The notes beneath the pieces are model-generated. The model saw only the letters and a list, made by a program, of their open reading frames with translations. It did no database searches and was not told the origin of the DNA. Of a stretch of 64,000 nucleotides of DNA, positions 1 to 8,478 are shown one piece after another. The stretch is from assembly GCA_036677805.1 (NCBI GenBank), contig JAVBVS010000024.1, positions 310,001-374,000 on the forward strand, written 5' to 3'. Each line of letters begins with the position of its first letter. Position 1 is the stretch's first letter. Source of the DNA: SIG78 sp036677805 (GTDB lineage: Bacteria; Verrucomicrobiota; Lentisphaeria; Victivallales; Victivallaceae). Made by a program: the position numbers and the translations under genes.

Positions 1-2
1 TG

Positions 3-3000
3 CTGCGCGACGCGCGCCTGACCGACCGGGTCCGGCTGAAGCGCGAATGGCGCAAATTTTATGAACGCGACGGGATTACTCCGGCGGCGGATCTGCGACC
101 GGCCGCGGTCGAATTGCTGCTGGGCAAGGCCCGCCAGGCGGCGGCGCGTTCGCTGTGTCCCGCGGCCGCGGCGCTCCGGCTGGAATTTCCGGAAGAATTG
201 CCGATCGCGGCGCGGCGCGAAGAATTGACCGAGGCCATTCGCCGCCATCCGGTGGTGATTGTGGCCGGGGCCACCGGTTCGGGCAAGACCACTCAGCTGC
301 CCAAAATGGCACTGGCCGCCGGGCTGGGCCGCGCCGGGCGTATCGGCTGCACCCAGCCGCGGCGTCTCGCCGCCTCGTCGCTGGCGCGGCGCGTGGCGGC
401 GGAAACCGGGGCGGAATACGGCCAGTCGGTCGGTTCCAAAGTGCGTTTCGACGACCGCACCGTCGACGGCACGGTGATCAAATTCATGACCGACGGCATT
501 TTGCTGGCCGAAACCCGCGACGATCCCGATCTGCTGCAATACGACTGCCTGATTCTCGACGAAGTGCACGAGCGCTCGCTCAACATCGATTTTCTGCTGG
601 GCTACCTCAAACGGCTGCTGGGACGGCGGCGCAACCTCAAGCTGATCATCTCCTCGGCGACGCTGGAGGCGGGGCGCTTTGCTGAATTCTTCGATCAGGC
701 GCCGTTTTTCGAGGTGGAGGGGCGGGTTTTTCCGATCGAGGACTATTATCTTGAACCGCTGCGCGACGAGGAATTGAGCGAACATATCGCGCGCGGCGTG
801 GAATTCCTGACCGACATGGACCCGCGTGGCGATATTCTGATCTTTTTGCCCGGCGAGCGGGAAATCCGCGACGCCAACGAGCTTTTGAGCGGGCGGCACT
901 ACCGCCGCACCGAAATCCTGCCGCTGTTCGGTCGGTTGAGCGCGGGCGAACAGAACCGGATTTTTTCGCCGGGGAGTCTGCGCCGGATCATCCTTGCCAC
1001 CAATGTCGCGGAAACCTCACTGACCATTCCCGGCATCCGCTTCGTGATCGATTCCGGGCTGGTACGGTTGAGCCGCTACAATCCGCGCACCCGGATTCAG
1101 GAGCTCCGGGTGGAACAGATATCACAGGCCAGCATGCGGCAGCGGCGCGGCCGCTGCGGCCGTCTGGCCGACGGCATCTGCGTCCATCTGTACGGCGAAG
1201 AAACTGCGCAGGAAGCGCAGCCTTATACCGATCCCGAGATCAGGCGCACCGCGCTGGCGGGGGTGATTCTGCAGATGGCGGCGCTCAAGCTCGGACCCAT
1301 CGAGCAGTTTCCGCTGGTCGATCCGCCCGCGCCGGGGCTGGTCCGCGAAGGGTACCGGGCGCTGCTTGATCTGGGGGCGCTCCAGGAAAATGGCAAGCTG
1401 ACCGCCACCGGCTGGAAGCTTTCGGCGCTGCCGCTTGATCCCCATCTCGGCAAGATGCTGGAAGCCGGTTTCGAGCGCAAGGTGCTGCCGCAGATCATCG
1501 CGGTCGCGGCTTATTTGAGCATTCCCGATCCGCGCGAGCGGCCGTTTGAAAAGGCGCAGGCGGCGGATCAGGCGCATCGGCGCTGGGCTTCGGAACAGTC
1601 GGATTTCGTCGCCATCCTGAATCTTGGCGACGAGCTTGAGCGGCTGCGCGGCGAGGGCCAGAGCAACGCCGGACTGCGCCGTTTCGCCGAAAAGAACTTT
1701 CTGAATTACCGGCGGTTGCGCGAATGGCGCAATTTGATCGACGACCTTCGCGAGATTGCCTCCGAACAGGGCTGGACGGCGACCGCGGCGGCGGAATTCA
1801 ATCTCTATGACTATGATGCGCTCCATCTGGCGTTGCTGAGCGGGTTGCCGCGCCAGCTCGGCTGTTTCGACCGCGAGCAGAAGAATTTCTACGATATGGG
1901 GGGCAAGCGGTTCAAGATTTTTCCCGGCTCCGCGCTGAGCCGGCGCAAGACGCCGCCGGGCTGGCTGCTGAGTTTCGCGCTGGTCGAAACCAGCCAGGTT
2001 TTCGCCCGCACCTGCGCCGAGGCCAAGCCGGAATGGCTTGAAACCGTGGCGCCGTGGCTCTGTACCCCGGTTTACGATCAGGTGCGCTACGATCCTTTGT
2101 CGGGCTTTGTCTATGCCCGCGAACGGCTGACCGCGGGGCGGCTCCTGATTCATCCGGGCCGGCAGCGTCATTACGGGCCGGTCGCTCCGGCGGAGGCGCG
2201 GCAGGTTTTCATCCGCGAGGCGCTGGTCCGGGGCGCGATCGACGAGCATCAGGCGCACGGCGTGCCGTGGCTGGAGCAATATCTCGCCCGGCTTCGGGAT
2301 TTGCGCAAATTCGAACTCAAGGCGCGCCGTCCCGAGATGCTGTTCGATGAACCGGCGCTGGAGCGGTTCTTTCTGGAGACGCTGCCGGAGGATTTTCATT
2401 CGCTGCGCAATATCAAGGACCACTGGCGGCAATGCCGTCAATCCTTCCTGCCTCCGGACAATCTCGCCTTGCAGGAGGGGGCCGAACGTTGGCTCAAACC
2501 GGAGGATTATCCGGACTCGCTGTCCTTTTCCGGCGTTGCCTTCGGGTTGGAATACCGCTTCAAGCCCGGCGAGGAGACCGACGGCATCGCGCTCGCGGCC
2601 ACCGAAGATACGCTCAATCTGCTGCCGCCGTGGGCGCTCGATTATCTGGTGCCCGGATTTCTGCCGGAAAAGCTCGAACTCTGGCTTCGCAGCCTGCCCA
2701 AGGTGCAGCGCCAGAAGCTCCAGCCGCTGAGCGGCTTCATCGAAGAGTTCACCGGCCTGCTTCGCGGCGGCGAGCTCTTCGGCGAACAGCCGCTGGCCGA
2801 ACTGCTCGGCGACTATCTGGCGGAATATCATGACGTCCATGTCAATGCGCGCGCTTTCGCCGAGGTGCGGCTGCCCGAGTATCTGGTCATGAAGCTTCTG
2901 GTGCTCGACGAGGCCGGGGAGGTCACCCGGATCTGCCGCGAAGTGCCCGCCGCGGTGGGTGGCGGTTCCAAACTCAGCGCCGCGCTGCCCGGGGTTGCGC

Positions 3001-3869
3001 TTTACCGCGAGCCGCCCGGTCGGGGCTGGCCCGGCTGCGACCGGTTGCCGGAGCGGGTGACGGTGGATGAAAATGCCGCGCAGGAGGTGTTTCCGGCGCT
3101 TCACGCCGCCGCCGACGGTCAGGTCGGCGTCGAACTTTATCTCAAGGTGGCCGAGGCGCGTTTCCGGCACGACGAAGGATTGTGCGCCTTGCTGCGGCTT
3201 CAGCTGGGAGGGTTGCTTCAGGCGATCCGCAAGGATTTCAAGCCCGCTCCGGCGCTGGAACGGCGCTGCTTCAAACGCGCGGACAGCAGCCGCAACTGGC
3301 GGGACGACTTGCTCGATACCGTGATTCGACGCGCCCTCGGTGACGCCGAAACGCGTTGGCAGATTCGTTCCAAAAATGTCTGGGACGCCCGGCGCGAAGC
3401 CATCCGCGGACAGTTGAGCCGGGTGGCCGACGAACTGTGGGCGTGGCTCGAAAAGATGGAGCAGAGTCTTGCCGCGATCGATACGCTTCTGAAGCGGGTG
3501 CCGGCCGACTGCTGCGGCCATGGCGACATCCGGCGGCAATGCGAATTTCTGCTGCGCGACGGTTTCCTGCGCCACGATGCCTGGCATGAGCACTATCCGC
3601 GCTACCTGCGCGGAATCGAACTGCGGCTTCAGCGGATGATTGCCGATGTTTCCCGCGACGCGGCCAAGGGGGCGGACCTTGAGCCCTATCTGGAACGCTT
3701 CTATCTGGCGGCGGCCACCCGGCCGGAGCTGGCGCTCAGTCCGATGCTCGAAAGTTTCTGGCTGTTGCTCGAAGAAGCGCGGCTGGCGCGCTACGCGCCG
3801 GAAGTGAAAACACGCGAAAAAAGCACCGAAGCGATCCTGGCCAAACGCTGGGAAGAGCTGCGCTACTGA
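3..3869 (+). CDS. hrpA: ATP-dependent RNA helicase HrpA (5' end outside window)
   Basis: Member of the DEAH-box/HrpA helicase family, which unwinds RNA in an ATP-dependent way in the cytoplasm. The reading frame is open from base 3 with no convincing start, and the first residues (LRDARLTDRVRLKREW) align with the N-terminus of E. coli HrpA, so only a few dozen residues should be missing. A TTG at 114 is the first possible start but would cut off homologous sequence. About 1288 residues are visible, close to the roughly 1300 of E. coli HrpA. Walker A is GATGSGKTT; motif II reads DEVH rather than DEAH; the motif III SSATLEA, the RRGRCGR motif VI and the long HrpA-specific C-terminal half (DUF3418-like) are all present. 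The family assignment is very secure; the exact start is unknown. Confidence 0.93.
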   Translation: MRDARLTDRVRLKREWRKFYERDGITPAADLRPAAVELLLGKARQAAARSLCPAAAALRLEFPEELPIAARREELTEAIRRHPVVIVAGATGSGKTTQLPKMALAAGLGRAGRIGCTQPRRLAASSLARRVAAETGAEYGQSVGSKVRFDDRTVDGTVIKFMTDGILLAETRDDPDLLQYDCLILDEVHERSLNIDFLLGYLKRLLGRRRNLKLIISSATLEAGRFAEFFDQAPFFEVEGRVFPIEDYYLEPLRDEELSEHIARGVEFLTDMDPRGDILIFLPGEREIRDANELLSGRHYRRTEILPLFGRLSAGEQNRIFSPGSLRRIILATNVAETSLTIPGIRFVIDSGLVRLSRYNPRTRIQELRVEQISQASMRQRRGRCGRLADGICVHLYGEETAQEAQPYTDPEIRRTALAGVILQMAALKLGPIEQFPLVDPPAPGLVREGYRALLDLGALQENGKLTATGWKLSALPLDPHLGKMLEAGFERKVLPQIIAVAAYLSIPDPRERPFEKAQAADQAHRRWASEQSDFVAILNLGDELERLRGEGQSNAGLRRFAEKNFLNYRRLREWRNLIDDLREIASEQGWTATAAAEFNLYDYDALHLALLSGLPRQLGCFDREQKNFYDMGGKRFKIFPGSALSRRKTPPGWLLSFALVETSQVFARTCAEAKPEWLETVAPWLCTPVYDQVRYDPLSGFVYARERLTAGRLLIHPGRQRHYGPVAPAEARQVFIREALVRGAIDEHQAHGVPWLEQYLARLRDLRKFELKARRPEMLFDEPALERFFLETLPEDFHSLRNIKDHWRQCRQSFLPPDNLALQEGAERWLKPEDYPDSLSFSGVAFGLEYRFKPGEETDGIALAATEDTLNLLPPWALDYLVPGFLPEKLELWLRSLPKVQRQKLQPLSGFIEEFTGLLRGGELFGEQPLAELLGDYLAEYHDVHVNARAFAEVRLPEYLVMKLLVLDEAGEVTRICREVPAAVGGGSKLSAALPGVALYREPPGRGWPGCDRLPERVTVDENAAQEVFPALHAAADGQVGVELYLKVAEARFRHDEGLCALLRLQLGGLLQAIRKDFKPAPALERRCFKRADSSRNWRDDLLDTVIRRALGDAETRWQIRSKNVWDARREAIRGQLSRVADELWAWLEKMEQSLAAIDTLLKRVPADCCGHGDIRRQCEFLLRDGFLRHDAWHEHYPRYLRGIELRLQRMIADVSRDAAKGADLEPYLERFYLAAATRPELALSPMLESFWLLLEEARLARYAPEVKTREKSTEAILAKRWEELRY

Positions 3870-3889
3870 ACCGGCGCGATTCCGGCGAG

Positions 3890-4852
3890 CTACAGCGTAA
3901 GCATTTCCAGATAGGTCATGTCGGTGTATTCCGGCAGCAGTTCATGGCCGAAGTCGGGGTAGAACTTGACCGATTTCGGGGACTTGATCTTGTTGTAGGC
4001 CGCGAACTGGGTTTGCGGCGGACAGATGTTGTCGGACAAACCGGTGGCCATCAATACTTTGGCCTTGATGCGCGGCGCCAGATTCTGGACGTCGATATAG
4101 CCCAGCCGGGTGAAGATTTCCTGTTCGCGTTCGTGGCGCGGATCGAACCAGCGGAAGAAGTCGCGCAATTCGCTGTAAGCCACCGTCGGCAGCTCCATTT
4201 CCCACGCTTTGCGGTAGTCGCAGAGAAACGGGAACGCCACCACCGCCTGCTTCACTTCCGGCACTAGCGCCGCCGCGGCGAGCGCGAGGCCGCCCCCCTG
4301 CGAAATGCCGGTCACGCCGATGCGCGCCGGATTGACGTCGGGCAGCGCCGTAATCAATTTGACCAGTTCGGCGCAATCGAGGAAAATCTGGCGGAAAAGC
4401 AGATCGTCGGGCGACGCATTTTCCAGTCCCCGGATCAACTGCCCGTGCCAGGTCGGTCCAGTGTGTCCGCCGGTGTCTTGCGAAAGGCCGCCCTGACCGC
4501 GCGCGTCCATCGCCGCCACGGTGAATCCGGCCGCCACATATTGCAGTTTGTCGGAAAATTCGCCGCAGTTGCCGGAGTAGCCGTGAAACATCACCAGCCC
4601 CGGTCCCGGATGCTGCGGTTTGCGTTTCGGACGCAACAGCCGGGCGTGAATCCGCGCCTGCCGCACTCCGGTAAAATACATTTCGTAACAATCGGCGAAC
4701 GGCGCCTGGAACGCCGCCCGGCGCAGTTCGACCTGAGGCCGCACCTGAGCCAGTTCGGTCAGCGCCCGCTGCCAGTATTCGTCGAAATCGGCCGGCCGCG
4801 GCGTGCGTCCGGCATAACACTTCAATTGTGCGATCAATTCATCGGTTTGCAT
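3890..4852 (-). CDS. Acetylxylan esterase / cephalosporin-C deacetylase family (CE7)
   Basis: Alpha/beta-hydrolase of carbohydrate esterase family 7, which removes acetyl groups from xylo-oligosaccharides and related substrates. In the 320-residue product the family signatures are RGQ at 118-120, the nucleophile elbow GISQGG at 182-187 (Ser184) and the HE motif at 303-304, with Asp274 a likely triad acid. There is no signal peptide, so it probably acts in the cytoplasm on imported acetylated sugars. I chose the ATG at 4852 (MQTDEL); a TTG ten codons upstream at 4882 also keeps the frame open but adds residues not typical of the family. It is convergent with hrpA. Substrate cannot be told from sequence. 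Confidence 0.87.
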   Translation of the reverse strand: MQTDELIAQLKCYAGRTPRPADFDEYWQRALTELAQVRPQVELRRAAFQAPFADCYEMYFTGVRQARIHARLLRPKRKPQHPGPGLVMFHGYSGNCGEFSDKLQYVAAGFTVAAMDARGQGGLSQDTGGHTGPTWHGQLIRGLENASPDDLLFRQIFLDCAELVKLITALPDVNPARIGVTGISQGGGLALAAAALVPEVKQAVVAFPFLCDYRKAWEMELPTVAYSELRDFFRWFDPRHEREQEIFTRLGYIDVQNLAPRIKAKVLMATGLSDNICPPQTQFAAYNKIKSPKSVKFYPDFGHELLPEYTDMTYLEMLTL

Positions 4853-4921
4853 GGTCTGGTCTGGCTCCGGCTTTTCGGGCAAAAACGGCTTTGGCGCAAT
4901 TCCGGTTGCGCGGGGAAAATT

Positions 4922-5404
4922 TCAGCGGGCGAGGTTCACGAACAGCATCACCGGCATCCAGCCGTGCAGATTGACGTTGATCAGACCGACCTGAACTTCG
5001 GCGTTGTCCCCGCAGTAATTGATCAGCCCGATCTGGACGCCCTTGGCGACGCTGTGGTTGTAAAGTCCGATCTGGGCGCCGCGGCCGCGCACGTTTTCCC
5101 GCACCACGTTGACCAGCGAAAGCTGGCAGCCGTGCAGCGTCCGTGCCGAGGTGAAGCCCAGCAGCGTGGTCTGGAAGCCGTCGACGTAACGGCTGGCGCT
5201 GGCGAGCAGCGAAAGTTCCGCTCCGCGGACGCCCCAGCCGGCAGCGATCGGCAGCCCGAAACGCACCCCCTTGATGGTGTCGCCGCCGATATCCTCAGGG
5301 ACGTTGAACCAGAATCCGACCTGAACCCCTTTTTTTTCCGCGGCGACAGCCGTGAAGACCAGACTCAGGGCGACGACAAGGACCGACAATACTTTCAATG
5401 GCAT
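4922..5404 (-). CDS. Secreted GVQIGL-repeat protein (LA_2272-like surface repeat)
   Basis: Exported protein of 160 residues with a clear signal peptide (MPLKVLSVLVVALSLVFTAVAA). The mature part consists almost entirely of about eight short repeats of 18-22 residues, each built on a beta-strand of the form G-[VAC]-[QE]-[VIL]-[GS]-L, for example GVQVGFWFN, GCQLSLVNV, GAQIGLYNH, GVQIGLINY and EVQVGLINV. This pattern resembles the LA_2272 family of surface repeat proteins found in spirochaetes and Lentisphaerae; that link is by recall of the motif, not a search. The function is unknown. It has its own promoter (5479-5507). The start is an ATG followed at once by the signal peptide. Confidence 0.75.
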   Translation of the reverse strand: MPLKVLSVLVVALSLVFTAVAAEKKGVQVGFWFNVPEDIGGDTIKGVRFGLPIAAGWGVRGAELSLLASASRYVDGFQTTLLGFTSARTLHGCQLSLVNVVRENVRGRGAQIGLYNHSVAKGVQIGLINYCGDNAEVQVGLINVNLHGWMPVMLFVNLAR

Positions 5405-5478
5405 TTTTCCGCAACCTTTCTCACACGAGGACCATATCCGGCGGCAGGGGGCAAAATCATACGCTCCGGTTTTTATTT

Positions 5479-5507
5479 AATGTAGCATATTTTCCGCAGT
5501 TCTACAA
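5479..5507 (-). promoter_or_regulatory. Candidate sigma-70 promoter of the repeat protein
   Basis: On the minus strand, TTGTAG (5507-5502) and TACATT (5484-5479) are separated by 17 bp, giving a leader of about 70 nt to the ATG at 5404. The surrounding TATGCTACATTAAAT is nearly identical to the cstA promoter region at 11843-11857. Confidence 0.45.
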
Positions 5508-5517
5508 ATCGCGCGAT

Positions 5518-5541
5518 GAAAAATTTCAGCCCGGTTGGGCC
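5518..5541 (-). terminator. Possible terminator of the thiD-amidase-TPR operon
   Basis: Just past the stop of the TPR lipoprotein the minus strand forms a short GC stem (GCCC/GGGC with CAG/CTG, one bulge) followed by AAATTTTTC. The stem is imperfect, so this is a weak call. Confidence 0.4.
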
Positions 5542-5546
5542 TGGAA

Positions 5547-6458
5547 TCAGCGGTATTCGATCAGAAACAGCTGCCGTCCGGCCAGCTCCGGCGCCGCATC
5601 CTGCCGCCGGTCGCGGTAGAATCGGCGCTGCATCGCCAGAAAAGCGCGGTAATAGTCGCGGTCATAGCGTTCCGCAGGTTGGTCGTCAAGCAATTTTTCC
5701 GCTTCGCTCATCGCCTGCGCCGCACCCCGCCAGTCGCTTTCGGCGGCGTAGCTCTGAGCCAGGACGGAAAAGACGTTCGGATAGGGCAGCGCAACCGCCA
5801 GCCGACTGGCCAGCAGCCGCGCTTTCCGGGGATCGCGTTCCTCCGGCTCCGGCGCCGCCGCCAGCATCCAGGCGTATTCGAGCTGTTCCGGCGCTCCGGC
5901 ATCCGGCCGGGTCAGGAGTTTTTTGGCCGCCGCATAGTCGCCCCGGAGCCACAGAATCCGCGCCAGCGGCGCCGCCACTGAATTTTGCGCTCCGGCGGCG
6001 GCCGCCCGGCGCAGATCGGCTTCGGCTTCCTCGCGGCGGTTTCGGGCCAGCAGTTGGAAAATGCCGCGCGCGGCATAGGCTTCGCCGCGTTCCGGCGCCA
6101 GCGCGATGGCGCTTTCGAAACAAAGATCCATGGCCGCGTAATCGCCCATTTCGCCGTACAATCTGGCCAGCAGACAATAAGTCCGGTAATCTTCACGCAG
6201 TCCGGCCGCGGTCAGCAGATCGGCCTCGGCTTCGGGGCGTTCGCCGCGGCATTGGTGGATGATCCCGCGGATGCGCCAATTGTCGGCCGATTCGGGATCA
6301 TCGGCGATCGCGGCCGCGGCAGTGCGCAACGCCTTTTCATCATCGCCGTTGCGGAGCTGGCGTTCGGCCCGGTCGGCGGCGTTGAAGCAAGTGCAGCCCG
6401 ACACCCCGCCGGCCAGCGCCAGAATCGCGACGGCTCGGAATCGGTGTTTCAGACTCAT
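5547..6458 (-). CDS. TPR-repeat lipoprotein
   Basis: A 303-residue lipoprotein with tandem tetratricopeptide-like helical repeats. The leader MSLKHRFRAVAILALAGGVSGC ends in a lipobox (VSGC), so the protein should be lipidated and face the periplasm. The repeat region (roughly residues 30-200) shows TPR spacing: ADNWRIRGIIHQCRGERPEAEADL, then YCLLARLYGEMGDYAAMDLCFESAI, then AYAARGIFQLLARNRREEAEADL. The frame is open further upstream, but the ATG at 6458 with AGGGAAAG before it puts the signal peptide at the N-terminus. It lies 13 bp downstream of the amidase gene, in the same operon, which suggests an envelope role such as scaffolding; the partner is not known. Confidence 0.8.
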   Translation of the reverse strand: MSLKHRFRAVAILALAGGVSGCTCFNAADRAERQLRNGDDEKALRTAAAAIADDPESADNWRIRGIIHQCRGERPEAEADLLTAAGLREDYRTYCLLARLYGEMGDYAAMDLCFESAIALAPERGEAYAARGIFQLLARNRREEAEADLRRAAAAGAQNSVAAPLARILWLRGDYAAAKKLLTRPDAGAPEQLEYAWMLAAAPEPEERDPRKARLLASRLAVALPYPNVFSVLAQSYAAESDWRGAAQAMSEAEKLLDDQPAERYDRDYYRAFLAMQRRFYRDRRQDAAPELAGRQLFLIEYR

Positions 6459-6471
6459 GATGCGGCTTTCC

Positions 6472-7467
6472 CTATTTCGGGCGGACGCGCAGATGGTAGT
6501 TGCGGATGCCCTGGGCGAGGGCTTGGGCGAGTTTGTCACGATAAGCCGCCGAACCGAGCAGGCTTTCGTCGGACCGGTTGGAAACGAACCCGCACTCGAC
6601 CAGAATTGCGGGACAGCGGGTTTCCCGCAGCACTACGAAGCGCGCCCGCTTCATGCCGCGGTCGACGGCTCCGGTGGTCCGGATCAGCGAACGCTGGACG
6701 CTCATGGCCAGCGCGGCCGAATTGAGCAGCGCGGCATTGCCCGGATAGCGGTTGTAAAGCACGGTTTCGGAACCGCTTGAAGACGCTCCGGGCGGCGTCA
6801 GGGCGAACGTTTCGATGCCGCGCACAGCGCTTGCGGTCGTCGCATTCATATGAATGGAGACGAACAGATCGGCTTTGGCGGCGTTGGACATCCGGGAGCG
6901 TTGATCGAGCGACAACGTGCGGTCGCTGTTGCGGGTCAGGAGCACCCGGTAGCCCATGCGCTCCAATGCGCTGCGGAGTCGCTGCACCACCTGGAGGGTC
7001 AGGTCTTTTTCGATCAGACGCGCTCCGGCCGCGCCGCGGTCGCTGCCGCCGTGACCCGGATCGAGCATGATGGTGCGCACTACGGTCGAGCGCAGGCTGC
7101 GGGTATTCAGCAACGGCTGGAGATGGTACTGGAAATCGGAATCGCTGATATAGAGCGTTCCATTTTGCACCACCGGCGGAAAGGAGTAGGTCAGCACCGT
7201 GCCGTTGAAACTGCCATAGCGTTTCTGGGGCGTGAAAACCATGCTGCCCGCGCTGCCGCGCATTTCATAGCGGTTGATGGCGGCGCTGCCGGAGAGCTTC
7301 ATGCCGAAATAGCGCGCCACATCGCTCGCCTTGAGGTATTTGCGCCCGGCGATGGTGCGCGAGGCGAAGCTCCCCTCCGCCGCGGCTGCCGCGGAAGAGA
7401 CGGCGGAAAACAACAGAAGCAGGGGCAACATTCCACGGAGCAGCGGTTTGAACAGCCGGATCGGCAT
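6472..7467 (-). CDS. N-acetylmuramoyl-L-alanine amidase (Amidase_3)
   Basis: Zinc amidase that cleaves the bond between MurNAc and L-Ala in peptidoglycan, used in cell separation and wall turnover. The 331-residue product has a signal peptide (about residues 1-30), an N-terminal module of about 100 residues resembling a copper-amine-oxidase-like or AMIN-type wall-binding domain, and a C-terminal Amidase_3 domain from residue 130. The catalytic zinc ligands are visible: His139 (DPGHGG), Glu153 (LIEKDL) and His206 (SIHMN), with the active-site Glu in LVECGF. Its ATG overlaps the thiD stop as TAATG, so translation is probably coupled. The TPR lipoprotein follows 13 bp downstream. Confidence 0.92.
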   Translation of the reverse strand: MPIRLFKPLLRGMLPLLLLFSAVSSAAAAAEGSFASRTIAGRKYLKASDVARYFGMKLSGSAAINRYEMRGSAGSMVFTPQKRYGSFNGTVLTYSFPPVVQNGTLYISDSDFQYHLQPLLNTRSLRSTVVRTIMLDPGHGGSDRGAAGARLIEKDLTLQVVQRLRSALERMGYRVLLTRNSDRTLSLDQRSRMSNAAKADLFVSIHMNATTASAVRGIETFALTPPGASSSGSETVLYNRYPGNAALLNSAALAMSVQRSLIRTTGAVDRGMKRARFVVLRETRCPAILVECGFVSNRSDESLLGSAAYRDKLAQALAQGIRNYHLRVRPK

Positions 7468-8372
7468 TACAGGCCCGCCTTTCCGGATTGCGCCGTCCCC
7501 GGCAGCGGCCGGAGCGCGACCCGGTCGAGATAATTTTCCAGCGGCGGATACATGCCGTCGATGCCGTCGCCGATATGGGCGACTTCACAGAGAGCGCCGA
7601 AGACATGAGCCTTGGCCTCTTTGAGCGCCGTCTTCCACGGCGCTCCGCCGGCCAGCGACGCGGCAATGGCGCTCGACAGCGTGCACCCGGTGCCGTGCGC
7701 GGCGAATGCGGTCAGCTGGTCGAGGCGGGGCGAACTCAAGGCGTAAAGCGCGCCGTCCAGCGCGAAAAAGTCGGTAGCCGCGTCTTCGCCGGAGGCATGG
7801 CCGGTTTTGAGCAGGCAGCCGAGCTTCCAGCGGGCGGCGCACTCCAGTGCGGCGGCGGCGTAATCGTCACGATGCTGCAACTTGCGCCCGAGCAGCCATT
7901 CGGCCTCGGGCAGGTTCGGGGTCATGAAATCGGCCAGCGGCAGCAGCTCCTCTTTGAGCGCATCCATGGCGCCGGGTTCCAGCAGCCGGGTGCCGCTGGT
8001 GGAAATCATCACCGGATCGACTACAAGAGGAATCTTCCGGCCGCGCAATTTTCCGGCCACGGTCCTGACGATGGCGGCGTTGGCCAGCATGCCGGTTTTG
8101 ACGGCGGCGACGGCCAGCGCTTCGAATACCGCGTCAAGTTGCTGCGCGACCATCTCCGGCGCCACCGGCGCCACTCCCAGCACCCGGCGCGGGTTCTGGG
8201 CGGTGATGGCGGTGATGACCGAACAGCCGAATACTCCGGCGGCGTTGAAGGTGCGCAAATCGGCCTGGATTCCGGCGCCGCCGCCGGAATCGCTGCCGGC
8301 AACGGTCAGGGCCACCGGATAGAATTCTTCGGAAGTTTTTTTCACCGCGGGATCGACTCCTCCAATACGCAT
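7467..8372 (-). CDS. thiD: Hydroxymethylpyrimidine/phosphomethylpyrimidine kinase
   Basis: ThiD-family ribokinase-fold enzyme, which phosphorylates HMP and then HMP-P to HMP-PP for thiamine synthesis. The 301-residue product contains the N-terminal TVAGSDSGGGAGIQAD motif, the KTGML stretch, the VVDPVM motif and the AAHGTGCTLSSAIAA anion-hole/catalytic segment of the family. I start it at the ATG at 8372 (MRIGGV); a start ten codons upstream would run into the -10 element. It is first in an operon with a cell-wall amidase and TPR lipoprotein, with a TAATG overlap at its end, an unusual partnership with no clear metabolic logic. I see no TPP riboswitch: the leader is too short. Confidence 0.92.
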   Translation of the reverse strand: MRIGGVDPAVKKTSEEFYPVALTVAGSDSGGGAGIQADLRTFNAAGVFGCSVITAITAQNPRRVLGVAPVAPEMVAQQLDAVFEALAVAAVKTGMLANAAIVRTVAGKLRGRKIPLVVDPVMISTSGTRLLEPGAMDALKEELLPLADFMTPNLPEAEWLLGRKLQHRDDYAAAALECAARWKLGCLLKTGHASGEDAATDFFALDGALYALSSPRLDQLTAFAAHGTGCTLSSAIAASLAGGAPWKTALKEAKAHVFGALCEVAHIGDGIDGMYPPLENYLDRVALRPLPGTAQSGKAGL

Positions 8373-8387
8373 CAAACAATCTCTGCT

Positions 8388-8393
8388 ATTATA
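8388..8393 (-). promoter_or_regulatory. Possible -10 element of thiD
   Basis: TATAAT on the minus strand about 15 nt from the chosen thiD ATG. No good -35 is seen at 16-18 bp, so the promoter is only tentative and the leader would be very short. Confidence 0.3.
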
Positions 8394-8436
8394 CACCGTC
8401 AACGGCCGAAAAACTACCCCCGAAACATAAAATCCG

Positions 8437-8478
8437 GCAAAAAAAATCCGGGTCCGCCGCCTTCGGACAAGCCGGATT
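8437..8478 (-). terminator. Terminator of the cstA-acyltransferase operon
   Basis: Immediately after the acyltransferase stop, the minus strand folds as AATCCGG/CCGGATT enclosing GTCCG/CGGAC, followed by a run of T. This is a good rho-independent terminator and closes the operon that starts with cstA. Confidence 0.65.

Noticed and set aside
1122..3593. Long antisense open frame over hrpA (about 820 codons)
   Set aside because: High GC leaves antisense frames open; composition is Arg/Pro/Gln-rich without motifs and the sense strand is a clear helicase.
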